Of a stretch of 45,617 nt of DNA, positions 29,556 through 38,681 are shown one piece after another. The notes under the pieces are model-generated. The model had not been told where the DNA came from, did not search any database, and saw only the letters and a list, made by a program, of their open reading frames with translations. The position numbers and the translations under genes were made by a program. The first letter of the stretch is position 1, and each line of letters starts with the position of its first letter. Source of the stretch: Oscillospiraceae bacterium (lineage in GTDB: Bacteria > Bacillota > Clostridia > Oscillospirales > CAG-272); assembly GCA_015065365.1 (NCBI GenBank), contig SVQL01000003.1, positions 1 through 45,617 of the forward strand. Direction: 5' to 3'.

Positions 29556-30368
29556 TTACTTATTCTCACCTAACTCGTCTGCACGTTTTGTACATTCTAA
29601 CATTGCTTCAAGAATAATATTATCTATGTCAGCATTTTCAAGGCAAAGCAGAGCCTGCTCGGTGGTGCCGCCCTTTGAAGCAACCTTTGACACAAGCTGA
29701 TCAGGAGATTCACCAGATTGCTTAAGAAGTAATGCGGAGCCTATAAAAACGTCGCATATTGCTTCTACAAGCCCTTCCGAGGGTAACCCCTGCGCTTGTG
29801 CTCCTTTGTAAATGGCATTGATGAATTTAAAGACGTACGCCGGAGAGGACGAGGTGACTCCGATAATTCTGTTCATTTGGGACTCGTCGATAATCAAAAT
29901 GCTTCCGGTAGGTGTAAAGATAGAACAAATAAAGGAAAAATCTTCTTTCGTTATATCGTCGTTTCTGCAAATAACGGATACTCCGTGTCCCACAGTCATG
30001 GGGAGATTTGGGAGAACTCTTACGGTTCTGGCGTTTCCAAGTGCGCCCGAAACAAAGCTTACGGAAACACCCGCCGCAATGGTTATATACAGTTTTTGAG
30101 CATGTTCTTCCACTTTAGAGATTTCATTAAGAATATCAGACATATTCTGTGGCTTTACGGAAAGAAGAATGCAGTCAGCACTATTTACCGTATCATGAAT
30201 GGAGTTGGAAATTTTATATGGACACGTTTCTTCGGGAAGATTTGAATACTGCTCCGAATTTTTGTCAAACAGTATAATTTCCGATATGTCGATATCAGCC
30301 TTTTGAATACCGGATATTATTGCCTTTGCCATATTCCCAACACCGATTACACCTAATTTATACCCCAT
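29556..30368 (-). CDS. proC: Pyrroline-5-carboxylate reductase
   Basis: KLGVIGVGNMAKAIISG; LLSVKPQNM; ARTVRVLPNLPMTVGHG; VASKGGTTEQAL. Confidence 0.95.
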   Translation of the reverse strand: MGYKLGVIGVGNMAKAIISGIQKADIDISEIILFDKNSEQYSNLPEETCPYKISNSIHDTVNSADCILLSVKPQNMSDILNEISKVEEHAQKLYITIAAGVSVSFVSGALGNARTVRVLPNLPMTVGHGVSVICRNDDITKEDFSFICSIFTPTGSILIIDESQMNRIIGVTSSSPAYVFKFINAIYKGAQAQGLPSEGLVEAICDVFIGSALLLKQSGESPDQLVSKVASKGGTTEQALLCLENADIDNIILEAMLECTKRADELGENK

Positions 30369-30447
30369 TTCAATTACTCCAAACAAATTATCAACATATT
30401 ATAACAGAAATATTTTAACAAATAGTAACGACTTATCTGTTATTTTA

Positions 30448-31221
30448 TTATTTTTTGTTATATCTTAAAATTTCAAATGCAAAAACTGCCGCTGAAGCAG
30501 ATGCAGACAGAGAGCCAAGAAATTCTGTGCCGTAATCAATTCTGACGATTTTATCTGCTTTTTCAAGAATCGCTCCAGATATACCGCGCTTTTCTCCGCC
30601 CAAAACTACTAAGAGCGGTGTTGATAGATCAGTGTCAAACAATGATTCAGAATTTCTTATTCCTGCGCAAATCACTTTATAGCCGCAAGACTTGAAGATA
30701 TTCACAGCATCAAGAGGGGAACACACATAGCAGGGAAGCAGCTCCGAAGTACCTGCAGAGGAGCGCGCAACCGTCCCCGCAACTCCCATCCAATTTCGTT
30801 CTCCCAAAACAATGCCGTCAGCACCCGAAGCATATATGGAGCGAACGGCATTGCCGAAATTATAAGGGTCCTCAATTCCTTCAAGAAAATAGTAAACACC
30901 GTTTGCCTTGACATCATCAGTGGATAGCCGAGGAATTTCACGCTCTGTACACATAGCAATAATACCGCCGTGAGTATTTCCTATACTCAAGTCGTTTATG
31001 TATTTCGCATCTTTAAATTCAATGCCAAAGCCAAGACTGTGAGATTTTGCAACTAAAAAAGAAATTTCACGCGACTTACTTATCCTTTTTTGAGCATCAA
31101 TAAACACAGTTAGTATTTTTCTGGTGCTAATTCCGCTTTCTATTGATTTAATCACCGCAGAGATGGAGGGAATACCTTCAAAAATATTTGTGTTTTCAAA
31201 TTTCAATTCTTCTTTTAACAT
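30448..31221 (-). CDS. TrmH/SpoU-family RNA 2'-O-ribose methyltransferase
   Basis: LEGIEDPYNFGNAVRSIYASGADGIVLGERN; VVLGGEKRGIS; LGSLSASASAAVFAFEI. Confidence 0.9.
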   Translation of the reverse strand: MLKEELKFENTNIFEGIPSISAVIKSIESGISTRKILTVFIDAQKRISKSREISFLVAKSHSLGFGIEFKDAKYINDLSIGNTHGGIIAMCTEREIPRLSTDDVKANGVYYFLEGIEDPYNFGNAVRSIYASGADGIVLGERNWMGVAGTVARSSAGTSELLPCYVCSPLDAVNIFKSCGYKVICAGIRNSESLFDTDLSTPLLVVLGGEKRGISGAILEKADKIVRIDYGTEFLGSLSASASAAVFAFEILRYNKK

Positions 31222-31307
31222 TTTAATATTAATCCTTTTTTGGAGTTAATAAATAGCAGTTATCATTCATATACTGTACAGAACAAATGAATGGAGATAG
31301 CTTTGAT

Positions 31308-31574
31308 ATGATGTATATTTCAGCCGGCAAAGAGCGTTGTGTAATACTCGCATCTTATCTTGTAGAAAATAATACAACCGTAAGAGGAGTCGCAGCGCAT
31401 TTTGGTATCAGCAAAAGTACGGTACATAAAGATATTACCCAAACGCTCAAGCGCGTAAACAAACCGCTTTATTATCAGGTAAAGCACATACTGGGTATTA
31501 ACAAACAAGAACGTCATATACGCGGGGGAGAGGCAACACGAAGGAAATATAAGCAGCTTAACAGTATTAATTAA
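31308..31574 (+). CDS. spoIIID: Sporulation transcriptional regulator SpoIIID
   Basis: ASYLVENNTTVRGVAAHFGISKSTVHKDITQTL...HIRGGEATRRKYK. Confidence 0.95.
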   Translation: MMYISAGKERCVILASYLVENNTTVRGVAAHFGISKSTVHKDITQTLKRVNKPLYYQVKHILGINKQERHIRGGEATRRKYKQLNSIN

Positions 31575-31592
31575 CAGTATTCTTTTATAGAC

Positions 31593-31626
31593 TCAATTAT
31601 ACAAAATGCAAATTTTGTATAATTGA
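31593..31626. repeat. Perfect 15-bp inverted repeat with GCAA loop
   Basis: TCAATTATACAAAAT-GCAA-ATTTTGTATAATTGA, no T-tract after it. Confidence 0.85.
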
Positions 31627-31683
31627 GGGAATGGGAAATTAATATAAAAAGCCCCGTAATATCAAAGATTTACAAAATGTTTA

Positions 31684-31711
31684 TTGCTTTTTTCTATTAA
31701 TGTGCTATAAT
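31684..31711 (+). promoter_or_regulatory. Sigma-A type promoter of the flavodoxin-like gene
   Basis: TTGCTT -16 nt- TATAAT. Confidence 0.55.
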
Positions 31712-31750
31712 AGATGTATAATAAAGACTTTTTGGAGGATTTTAACTGTT

Positions 31751-32182
31751 ATGGCACTTAAAATGAGATTTCTTTACTACTCAAACAAATCTAAAATGAA
31801 GACCATTGCCGAGTCTGTTAAGAATGAATTTGACCTTGCGGCGGCAAACGCTATTGATGTTATTCCGCCCGCATATTCATGCGAAAATGAGAGATTGGTA
31901 ATTCTCGCGGTTTCCGGCAAAGGTGAGCCCAATGACATACTGCGTCGCTTCTGCCTGGAGCTTAATAAAAAGAAGGCTCAGAATGTAGCATTGCTCGTAG
32001 ATGGTGACGAAAAATTGGGTGCTAAGCTTACCGAGGCCGTTAAGCAAACCGGTACAAACTTCATTGATGACGTTAAGTACATAAAGATCGGCGGATTACC
32101 TTTCTTTGGCGGAAAGCTTACTGATGACGAAAAAGCAGATATACTCGCGTGGGTTCACAATATAGTTAACAATATTCAATAA
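31751..32182 (+). CDS. Flavodoxin-like fold protein with atypical phosphate-binding loop
   Basis: RFLYYSNKSKMKTIAESV (flavodoxin-like beta1-loop-alpha1); VILAVSGKGEPNDILRRFC; SD ggagg upstream. Confidence 0.55.
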   Translation: MALKMRFLYYSNKSKMKTIAESVKNEFDLAAANAIDVIPPAYSCENERLVILAVSGKGEPNDILRRFCLELNKKKAQNVALLVDGDEKLGAKLTEAVKQTGTNFIDDVKYIKIGGLPFFGGKLTDDEKADILAWVHNIVNNIQ

Positions 32183-32187
32183 ATCTT

Positions 32188-32217
32188 CTGAAACCGCCTG
32201 TTTGGGCGGTTTTTTTG
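32188..32217 (+). terminator. Intrinsic terminator
   Basis: AAACCGCC-tgtttg-GGCGGTTTTTTTG. Confidence 0.88.
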
Positions 32218-32248
32218 TTGATTATACAAAATTTTGATTATACAAAAC

Positions 32249-32914
32249 TTATTTAAATTGAGGTGTTACGGTTACAAGCGAGTCAATTTTTATATCACCT
32301 GAGTCTTTTGTCAATATTATATATTGCTTTTTTGAACCATTCAAAATGTCATTTCGGAACGTACCGTTATTCTTTAAAATCTTATATTCCAAACAGTACA
32401 TAGTTCCGTTTCCCGTTTTGTTTTCAGCTTGCGCATAGGTTATCGTTACGTCATAAACCTTTTGCTTGGTGAATTTTTCAACGGGCGCATTGCTACTATA
32501 ATATTTTTCACTGAATCTTGCATTGTATGACTCATAATCTCCATTGATTATATCATAAATCATGTCTACAAGAAAGACCACTTCCTCGCCCTTCTTGTTT
32601 ACGTTTTCTTCATTTATACCAACAATTCCCTCGTTATTCTGACCGTCGTATCTGATAAATTCTCCTGCGACAATATCACTGTAATCCTTGTCTGCATATA
32701 TATCCTCATCCCAAATCACCGGATAAAACTCATCGGGCGAAATGGTTTGTATACCTGAATTTTCTTCATTTACAGCCCCTTCAAAATAATCGATAACAAA
32801 AACTGCCGCAAACAGAACACACAAAGTGACAAGCACGCATACTAGAACTATAATGATGCGTTTCTTTGCGTTTTTTGACGAGCCGCTAAACCCGTTTCTC
32901 TCATTTTCGTTCAT
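32249..32914 (-). CDS. Hypothetical protein with one N-terminal TM helix and extracytoplasmic domain
   Basis: IIIVLVCVLVTLCVLFAAVFVIDY then polar domain. Confidence 0.75.
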   Translation of the reverse strand: MNENERNGFSGSSKNAKKRIIIVLVCVLVTLCVLFAAVFVIDYFEGAVNEENSGIQTISPDEFYPVIWDEDIYADKDYSDIVAGEFIRYDGQNNEGIVGINEENVNKKGEEVVFLVDMIYDIINGDYESYNARFSEKYYSSNAPVEKFTKQKVYDVTITYAQAENKTGNGTMYCLEYKILKNNGTFRNDILNGSKKQYIILTKDSGDIKIDSLVTVTPQFK

Positions 32915-33026
32915 TATTTTCCCCTTAAAGCTAAGTTATGAGTATATATTATCATATTATCAAATTTTTTTCAACATTTAATGATTATTTTTATTTAAAT
33001 TTTTATTGAATAATTTAAGAAATTCA

Positions 33027-33055
33027 TTGTAAATATCGCGAATTTGTGGTATAAT
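33027..33055 (+). promoter_or_regulatory. Sigma-A promoter with extended -10 (TGGTATAAT)
   Basis: TTGTAA -17 nt- TATAAT. Confidence 0.7.
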
Positions 33056-33087
33056 AAACTATATTTTTACATAAGAGGTGCTTACCT

Positions 33088-34302
33088 ATGAAATATTTGA
33101 TACTTATTCCTGACGGAATGGCCGATTATCCCGTAGAAGATCTTGGAAATCTTACGCCTATGCAGAAGGCAAATAAGCCTGCGATGGATTATCTCGCATC
33201 TAAATCTTTGGTTGGAACAGTTTCCAACGTTCCCGAAGGCATGGTTCCCGAAAGTGATACTGCGAACATGGCAATTCTCTCTTTTGATCCCAAGATTTAC
33301 TCTAAGGGGCGCTCCCCCCTTGAGGCTGTAAGTATGGGTATTGATATGAAGTCTGATGAAACTGCATACAGATGCAACGTTGTTACACTTACAGAAGATC
33401 AGGACAAGTATGAGGATAGAATAATTCTTGATCACAGTGCAGATGAAATTTCAACAGAAGAAGCAGATCAACTTATCAAAGCCCTTGAAAAAGAGCTTGG
33501 CAATGAAATGCGCAAGTTCTATACGGGTGTTAGCTACCGTCACTGCTTGATATGGAAGAATAGCGACGACAAATATAATTTTATGCGTCCTCACGATATT
33601 CTCGGAAAGCGCATCGGCGAGTATTTGCCACGCATCGAGGACGGTGGAGCTGAGTTCCTTGAGCTTATGAAAAAGTCTTACGATATTCTTAAGGATCATC
33701 CCGTAAACAAAGCAAGAAAGGCAAGAGGACTGAAGCCTGCAAACTCTGCTTGGCTCTGGAGTCCCGGTAAAAAGCCTCAGCTTCCCTCCTTTAAGGAAAA
33801 ATGGGGAATGAACGCAGCCGTTATTTCCGCAGTTGATCTTATTAAGGGTATTGGACTTTGCGCCCAAATGAATTCTATCGACGTTGAGGGCGCTACGGGC
33901 AACGTACATACCAATTACGATGGCAAGGCTCAGGCTGCTATTGATGCATTTAAGAATGGAGCAGAGCTTGTTTACGTTCACGTTGAGGGTCCGGATGAGT
34001 GCGGACATCGCGCTGAAATCGAAAACAAGGTAAAATCCATTGAGCTTATCGATCAAAAGATACTCGCTCCTGTCTATAAATATCTTTGCGAATCCGGCGA
34101 GGATTTTAAGATTATGGTATTACCCGATCATCCTACTCCAATTTGCAGAAGAACTCATACCATGGATCCTGTTCCCTTCTTTATCTACTCTTCAAATAGT
34201 TCGCTTGAGGGGTGTGATACGTTTAATGAATTCACCGCAAAGGATATGGGATATTACGTTGAAAACGGATATACATTGATGGAATTGCTTACAAAAAATT
34301 AA
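33088..34302 (+). CDS. apgM: Cofactor-independent phosphoglycerate mutase (ApgM type)
   Basis: LILIPDGMADYPVEDLGNLTPMQKANKPAMD; PESDTANMAILSFDP; KGRSPLEAVSMGI; DHPTPICRRTHTMDPVPF. Confidence 0.95.
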   Translation: MKYLILIPDGMADYPVEDLGNLTPMQKANKPAMDYLASKSLVGTVSNVPEGMVPESDTANMAILSFDPKIYSKGRSPLEAVSMGIDMKSDETAYRCNVVTLTEDQDKYEDRIILDHSADEISTEEADQLIKALEKELGNEMRKFYTGVSYRHCLIWKNSDDKYNFMRPHDILGKRIGEYLPRIEDGGAEFLELMKKSYDILKDHPVNKARKARGLKPANSAWLWSPGKKPQLPSFKEKWGMNAAVISAVDLIKGIGLCAQMNSIDVEGATGNVHTNYDGKAQAAIDAFKNGAELVYVHVEGPDECGHRAEIENKVKSIELIDQKILAPVYKYLCESGEDFKIMVLPDHPTPICRRTHTMDPVPFFIYSSNSSLEGCDTFNEFTAKDMGYYVENGYTLMELLTKN

Positions 34303-34321
34303 ATTTAGCGAGGTGACGTTT

Positions 34322-34909
34322 ATGGATGAGCAAAACAAGAAAGATAAAATGCTTTCTGGCTTTATTGATTATGTAGAGCTCTTTGTTATTGCAATTTGTA
34401 TCGTTCTGATTATATTTTCGATGGCATTCCGCACCTGTACTGTTGACGGTGACTCGATGAATAACACCTTAAACAGTGGCGAGGTACTTATCGTTTCTGA
34501 TGCATTCTATATTCCAAAACGCGGTGATGTAATAGTATTCCATATGACTGACGATTCGGGCAATCCCAACGATAATAAGCCGCTCGTTAAGCGTGTTATT
34601 GGAGTTGGCGGAGATACCGTAGAAATCAACTATAACGGAAATCAATATATGACAGTGAAAATCACCGACAAAAATGGCAATGTTATGGAGATTCAAGAAG
34701 ATTATGTATATCTTGATCCTGACAGAAGACCTATTCTCGGAAATAACGACGGAATTTACAAAGTGCCCGAAGGACACGTGTTTGTTCTTGGCGACAACCG
34801 CAACAACTCTAAAGACAGCCGTATGATTGGATGCGTTGACGAGAGAAGCATTCTCGGCAAGGCAATTGTGCGTGTAGCACCTGTTTCTAAATTTGGATTT
34901 ATAGGTTAG
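34322..34909 (+). CDS. lepB: Signal peptidase I
   Basis: VDGDSMNNTLNSGEVLIV; KRGDVIVF; LVKRVIGVGGDTVEI; VLGDNRNNSKDSR. Confidence 0.95.
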   Translation: MDEQNKKDKMLSGFIDYVELFVIAICIVLIIFSMAFRTCTVDGDSMNNTLNSGEVLIVSDAFYIPKRGDVIVFHMTDDSGNPNDNKPLVKRVIGVGGDTVEINYNGNQYMTVKITDKNGNVMEIQEDYVYLDPDRRPILGNNDGIYKVPEGHVFVLGDNRNNSKDSRMIGCVDERSILGKAIVRVAPVSKFGFIG

Positions 34910-34955
34910 CCATAAGGGACTCGAATACATTGTATTATAGTTCCTTATGACTAAC
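34905..34955. repeat. Long imperfect hairpin overlapping the lepB stop codon
   Basis: GTTAGCCATAAGGGACT...AGTTCCTTATGACTAAC with inner AATAC/GTATT stem; no T-tract. Confidence 0.8.
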
Positions 34956-34983
34956 GTAAAATAAAGGCAAAGGAGATTGTGTG

Positions 34984-35853
34984 ATGCCGTCACAGTTTAT
35001 TCAATGGTTTCCGGGTCACATGGCTAAAACCAGACGTCTGATAACCGAAAATTTAAAAAACGCAGATGCCGTAATAGAAATACTTGATGCGAGAATACCT
35101 TATAGCTCGCGAAATCCCGAAATATCCCGTATATGCGAAAACAAGCCTTCCCTGCTCTTGCTGAACAAATCTTCATTAGCAGATCCGCAGGTTACGGCAC
35201 TTTGGTCTGACAAATACACCAATGAGCATACAGTCTGCATTGAAACTGACTGCATAAGCGGATATGGAATATCCAAAATCGCTCCTGCTCTCAAGGAGCT
35301 TTGTAAGGAAAAGCTTGAACGTTATGAGAGCAAAGGAATGCACGGAAGACCTATTAAGGCGATGGTAGTCGGTATTCCTAACGTAGGAAAATCCTCGCTC
35401 ATAAATAAGCTTTGCGGAAGCAAAAAAGCAAAGGTCGAAAACCGTCCCGGTGTAACGCTGGACAAGCAATGGGTCACCACGAGCATTGGAATTCAACTGC
35501 TTGATATGCCCGGAGTGCTTTGGCCCAAATTTGATGAACGTAGAGTTGGGGAAAATCTTGCAATAACGGGAGCTATTAAGGACGACGTTCTTGATATTGA
35601 GGAGATAGCGGCAATTCTTTGCGGCAGACTTCGTGAAGTATATCCTGATTTGCTTATGCAAAGATACAAGCTTGAGGCGGTTCCCTCAAAAGAGGAGCTT
35701 AATGATTACGAGCTTTTAGAGCTTATTGGAAAAAAGCGTGGATTTTTAGTTTCAGGTGGTGAGATAAATACCGAGCGCACCGCCAATATGCTTGTTGACG
35801 AGTTCAGAGCAGCAAAAATCGGTAAAATATCATTGGACGTCTGTGAGGAGTAG
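34984..35853 (+). CDS. rbgA: Ribosome biogenesis GTPase YlqF/RbgA
   Basis: Circularly permuted GTPase: WFPGHMAKTRR, LLNKSSLAD, GIPNVGKSSLIN, PGVTLDKQWV, DMPGVLWP. Confidence 0.95.
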   Translation: MPSQFIQWFPGHMAKTRRLITENLKNADAVIEILDARIPYSSRNPEISRICENKPSLLLLNKSSLADPQVTALWSDKYTNEHTVCIETDCISGYGISKIAPALKELCKEKLERYESKGMHGRPIKAMVVGIPNVGKSSLINKLCGSKKAKVENRPGVTLDKQWVTTSIGIQLLDMPGVLWPKFDERRVGENLAITGAIKDDVLDIEEIAAILCGRLREVYPDLLMQRYKLEAVPSKEELNDYELLELIGKKRGFLVSGGEINTERTANMLVDEFRAAKIGKISLDVCEE

Positions 35854-35857
35854 TCTC

Positions 35858-36466
35858 ATGCTTGAATATACACTTGAATCTCAATTACAAAGCCAAGGTT
35901 TTAAATATGTCTGCGGAGTGGACGAGGCAGGCAGAGGTCCATTGTGCGGTCCCGTGGTTGCCGCGGCAGTTATACTTCCCACGGATCTCCAGATAGAAGG
36001 ACTTAACGACTCCAAAAAGCTTACAGAAAAGCGCCGAGAAAAGCTTTTTGATATAATTTGTGAAAAAGCAATCGCCTATTCTATCACTTACGGTACAGTT
36101 GAGCAGATTAATCAAACCAATATACTTGCGGCGACACTTGACGCTATGCACCGTGCGGTGGATTCTATTTCGGTATATGCCGAGCACGCGTTAATTGACG
36201 GAAATATCGCAAAAGGCTTTTCCATACCCGCAACGGCAGTAGTGCACGGAGATGCAATATCGCCGTCTATTGCTGCAGCATCTATTCTTGCCAAAGTAAC
36301 ACGTGACAGACTTTGCATTGAGCTTGATGCCGAATATCCTATGTATGGAATTGCAAGGCATAAGGGATACGGTACCAAGGAACACATGGAAGCTCTCCGA
36401 AAATACGGACCTGCGCCGATACATAGAACTAAATTTATAAGGTTTCTTGACGAGGGAAATCAATGA
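35858..36466 (+). CDS. rnhB: Ribonuclease HII
   Basis: VCGVDEAGRGPLCGPVVAAAVILP; LNDSKKLTEKRRE; AASILAKVTRDR; HKGYGTKEH. Confidence 0.97.
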   Translation: MLEYTLESQLQSQGFKYVCGVDEAGRGPLCGPVVAAAVILPTDLQIEGLNDSKKLTEKRREKLFDIICEKAIAYSITYGTVEQINQTNILAATLDAMHRAVDSISVYAEHALIDGNIAKGFSIPATAVVHGDAISPSIAAASILAKVTRDRLCIELDAEYPMYGIARHKGYGTKEHMEALRKYGPAPIHRTKFIRFLDEGNQ

Positions 36467-36843
36467 GTACAATTGAAATTGGAAAATTTGGAGAGGACTC
36501 TGCCACATCATATCTGAAAAAGAACGGATATCGAATAGTTGACAGAAACGTACACGTTTCTCACAACGAGATAGATATAATAGCAAGAGATAAAACTTAT
36601 TTGGTATTTGTCGAGGTAAAAACACGAAGCACAGACAACTCGCTATATTCCGATTATGGAACACCTGCGTCTGCGGTTACAAGGTCAAAACAGCTACGAA
36701 CTCTTGAAGCGGCAAGAAAATATCTTGCAACCACAAAATATTCAAGGCTACAGCCTCGCTTTGACGTGCTTGAGATTTACATTGACAAAAACGAACGTAA
36801 GGTTATCAAAATAAACCACATAACCAATGCATTCGGCGCATAA
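36463..36843 (+). CDS. YraN family (UPF0102) endonuclease-like protein
   Basis: GKFGEDSATSYLKKNGYRIVDRNVHVSHNEIDIIARDKTYLVFVEVKTR. Confidence 0.95.
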   Translation: MSTIEIGKFGEDSATSYLKKNGYRIVDRNVHVSHNEIDIIARDKTYLVFVEVKTRSTDNSLYSDYGTPASAVTRSKQLRTLEAARKYLATTKYSRLQPRFDVLEIYIDKNERKVIKINHITNAFGA

Positions 36844-36892
36844 ATAGCCGAAAGTTACATAAATAAACCGATAAATTGAAAGGAATATTCAA

Positions 36893-38371
36893 ATGAAGTA
36901 TTTTAGCACCAGAGATGCGGAAAAGAAAAGCTTTGATTCCGCGGTAGTAATCAAAAAAGGACTTGCAAGCGACGGCGGACTTTTTGTACCCGACTCTCTT
37001 CCCTCGCTTACACGTGAGGATATTGAGAAGCTTTGCGGCTTGTCTTATCCTGAAAGAGCAGCTACTGTTCTTTCGAAGTACCTTACCGATTATACATACG
37101 ATGAGCTGCTTGCAGACTGTGAAAAGGCTTATTGTGAGTCTTCTTTTCCCGGCGGTGCAGCGCCTCTCCGAAAAGTAACGGATACGCTTTATTCGCTTGA
37201 GCTTTGGCACGGACCTACCGCCGCGTTTAAGGACATGGCACTTCAGATAATGCCTCGTCTTCTTTCACGCGCTCTTACAAAGACGGGAGAAAAGAATACA
37301 GCACTAATTCTCGTTGCAACCTCCGGAGACACCGGTAAAGCTGCACTCGAAGGCTACAAGGACGTCGATGGCGTAAAAATCATGGTATTCTATCCTATTT
37401 CAGGTGTAAGTAAGGTACAAAAGCTTCAAATGGTTACACAGACGGGTAACAACGTTAACGTTTGTGCTATTGAGGGGAATTTTGACGACGCTCAAAGCGG
37501 TGTTAAGAAGATATTCTCCGATGAAGATGCAAAAAAGATACTTCTTGAAAATTCCTATATTCTTTCAAGTGCTAATTCCATAAACTGGGGACGACTTGCT
37601 CCGCAGATCGTTTACTATGTTTCCGCATACTGCGATATGCTCAACAGCGGCGAAGTTACTTATGGCGAGACGGTTAACGTTTGTGTGCCTACTGGAAACT
37701 TCGGAAATATTTTTGCCGCATATCTTGCAAAGCTCATGGGACTTCCTATCGGAAAGCTTATTTGTGCTTCAAACGACAATAACGTTTTAACCGAGTTCTT
37801 GTCAAGTGGAACATACAACAGAAACCGCACGTTCCACACAACTATATCTCCTTCGATGGACATACTTATATCCAGCAACCTTGAGAGACTTCTCTATTTC
37901 ACTGCAGGTTCCGAAAAAACCGCTACATATATGAAGCAGCTATCCGAAAACGGAGCATATACTGTAAGCGAAGAAATTATGAGCGTAATTTCGGAAAACT
38001 TTGACGGATATTTCGCAGATGAAACGAGTACAAGAAAGACACTCAAGCATTTCTATGACGATTACGGTTATCTTGCAGACACACACACCTCTGTTGCTCT
38101 TGATTGTGCTGAACAGTATATTTCCAAAACGGGCGATACAAGAAAAATGATCGTTGCTTCAACCGCTAGCCCATATAAGTTTGCAGCTGACGTATACGAA
38201 GCAATAGCTCATAAGAAAGCCTCTGCTGATACGGGCGCGTTGGATGATCTTTCCGCTCTTACAAACACTGAAATAACCTATCCTCTTAAAGGACTTGCAG
38301 AAAGAAAAGTAAACTTTGATACTGTTATTCCCAGCGAGGATATGCTCAAGGAAGTTTACAAATTTATGTAA
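36893..38371 (+). CDS. thrC: Threonine synthase
   Basis: YFSTRDAEKKSFDSAVVIKKGLASDGGLFVP; LWHGPTAAFKDMALQ; VATSGDTGKAALEG; CVPTGNFGNIFAAYLAKLMGLPI. Confidence 0.97.
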   Translation: MKYFSTRDAEKKSFDSAVVIKKGLASDGGLFVPDSLPSLTREDIEKLCGLSYPERAATVLSKYLTDYTYDELLADCEKAYCESSFPGGAAPLRKVTDTLYSLELWHGPTAAFKDMALQIMPRLLSRALTKTGEKNTALILVATSGDTGKAALEGYKDVDGVKIMVFYPISGVSKVQKLQMVTQTGNNVNVCAIEGNFDDAQSGVKKIFSDEDAKKILLENSYILSSANSINWGRLAPQIVYYVSAYCDMLNSGEVTYGETVNVCVPTGNFGNIFAAYLAKLMGLPIGKLICASNDNNVLTEFLSSGTYNRNRTFHTTISPSMDILISSNLERLLYFTAGSEKTATYMKQLSENGAYTVSEEIMSVISENFDGYFADETSTRKTLKHFYDDYGYLADTHTSVALDCAEQYISKTGDTRKMIVASTASPYKFAADVYEAIAHKKASADTGALDDLSALTNTEITYPLKGLAERKVNFDTVIPSEDMLKEVYKFM

Positions 38372-38379
38372 AAGTAGGA

Positions 38380-38406
38380 GGGGTTGTCGCATTTTGCGAC
38401 AGCCCC
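38380..38406. terminator. GC-rich hairpin after thrC (possible terminator, weak T-tract)
   Basis: GGGGTTGTCGCA-ttt-TGCGACAGCCCC. Confidence 0.55.
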
Positions 38407-38419
38407 CACCGTATGAGAT

Positions 38420-38608
38420 TTATTTTCTTTCCTTAAAAGTGTCGCAAGCAGCTTCAGTACCGCTGTTTCCAACTGCGATTTGATTTGCAGTACAGTGAGT
38501 ATCGCAATCGTGATATACGCAGTTCTTTACCTCACACTTGATTCCTTTAATGTGGTCCTTGGTTATATCACAAGCACCCTTACTTGAGCATTTTTCATTT
38601 TTATACAT
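38420..38608 (-). CDS. DUF1540 domain-containing small Cys-rich protein
   Basis: IKCEVKNCVYHDCDTHCTANQIAVGN...ACDTF. Confidence 0.9.
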   Translation of the reverse strand: MYKNEKCSSKGACDITKDHIKGIKCEVKNCVYHDCDTHCTANQIAVGNSGTEAACDTFKERK

Positions 38609-38681
38609 TCTTTCAAAACCTCCTTGATAAGAATACTATTATTGTTATCAAAAACATTATTTTTATACATGAGGTGACGAT

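Noticed and set aside
31268-31275. CATATACT as a possible sigma-E -10 upstream of spoIIID
   Set aside because: No convincing -35 at the right spacing; too weak to call.
33451-34056. 201-aa antisense ORF within apgM
   Set aside because: Fully opposite a conserved gene; no recognisable motifs.
34469-34993. Antisense ORF over lepB and the 34905-34955 hairpin
   Set aside because: No independent coding evidence; hairpin palindromy explains its open end.
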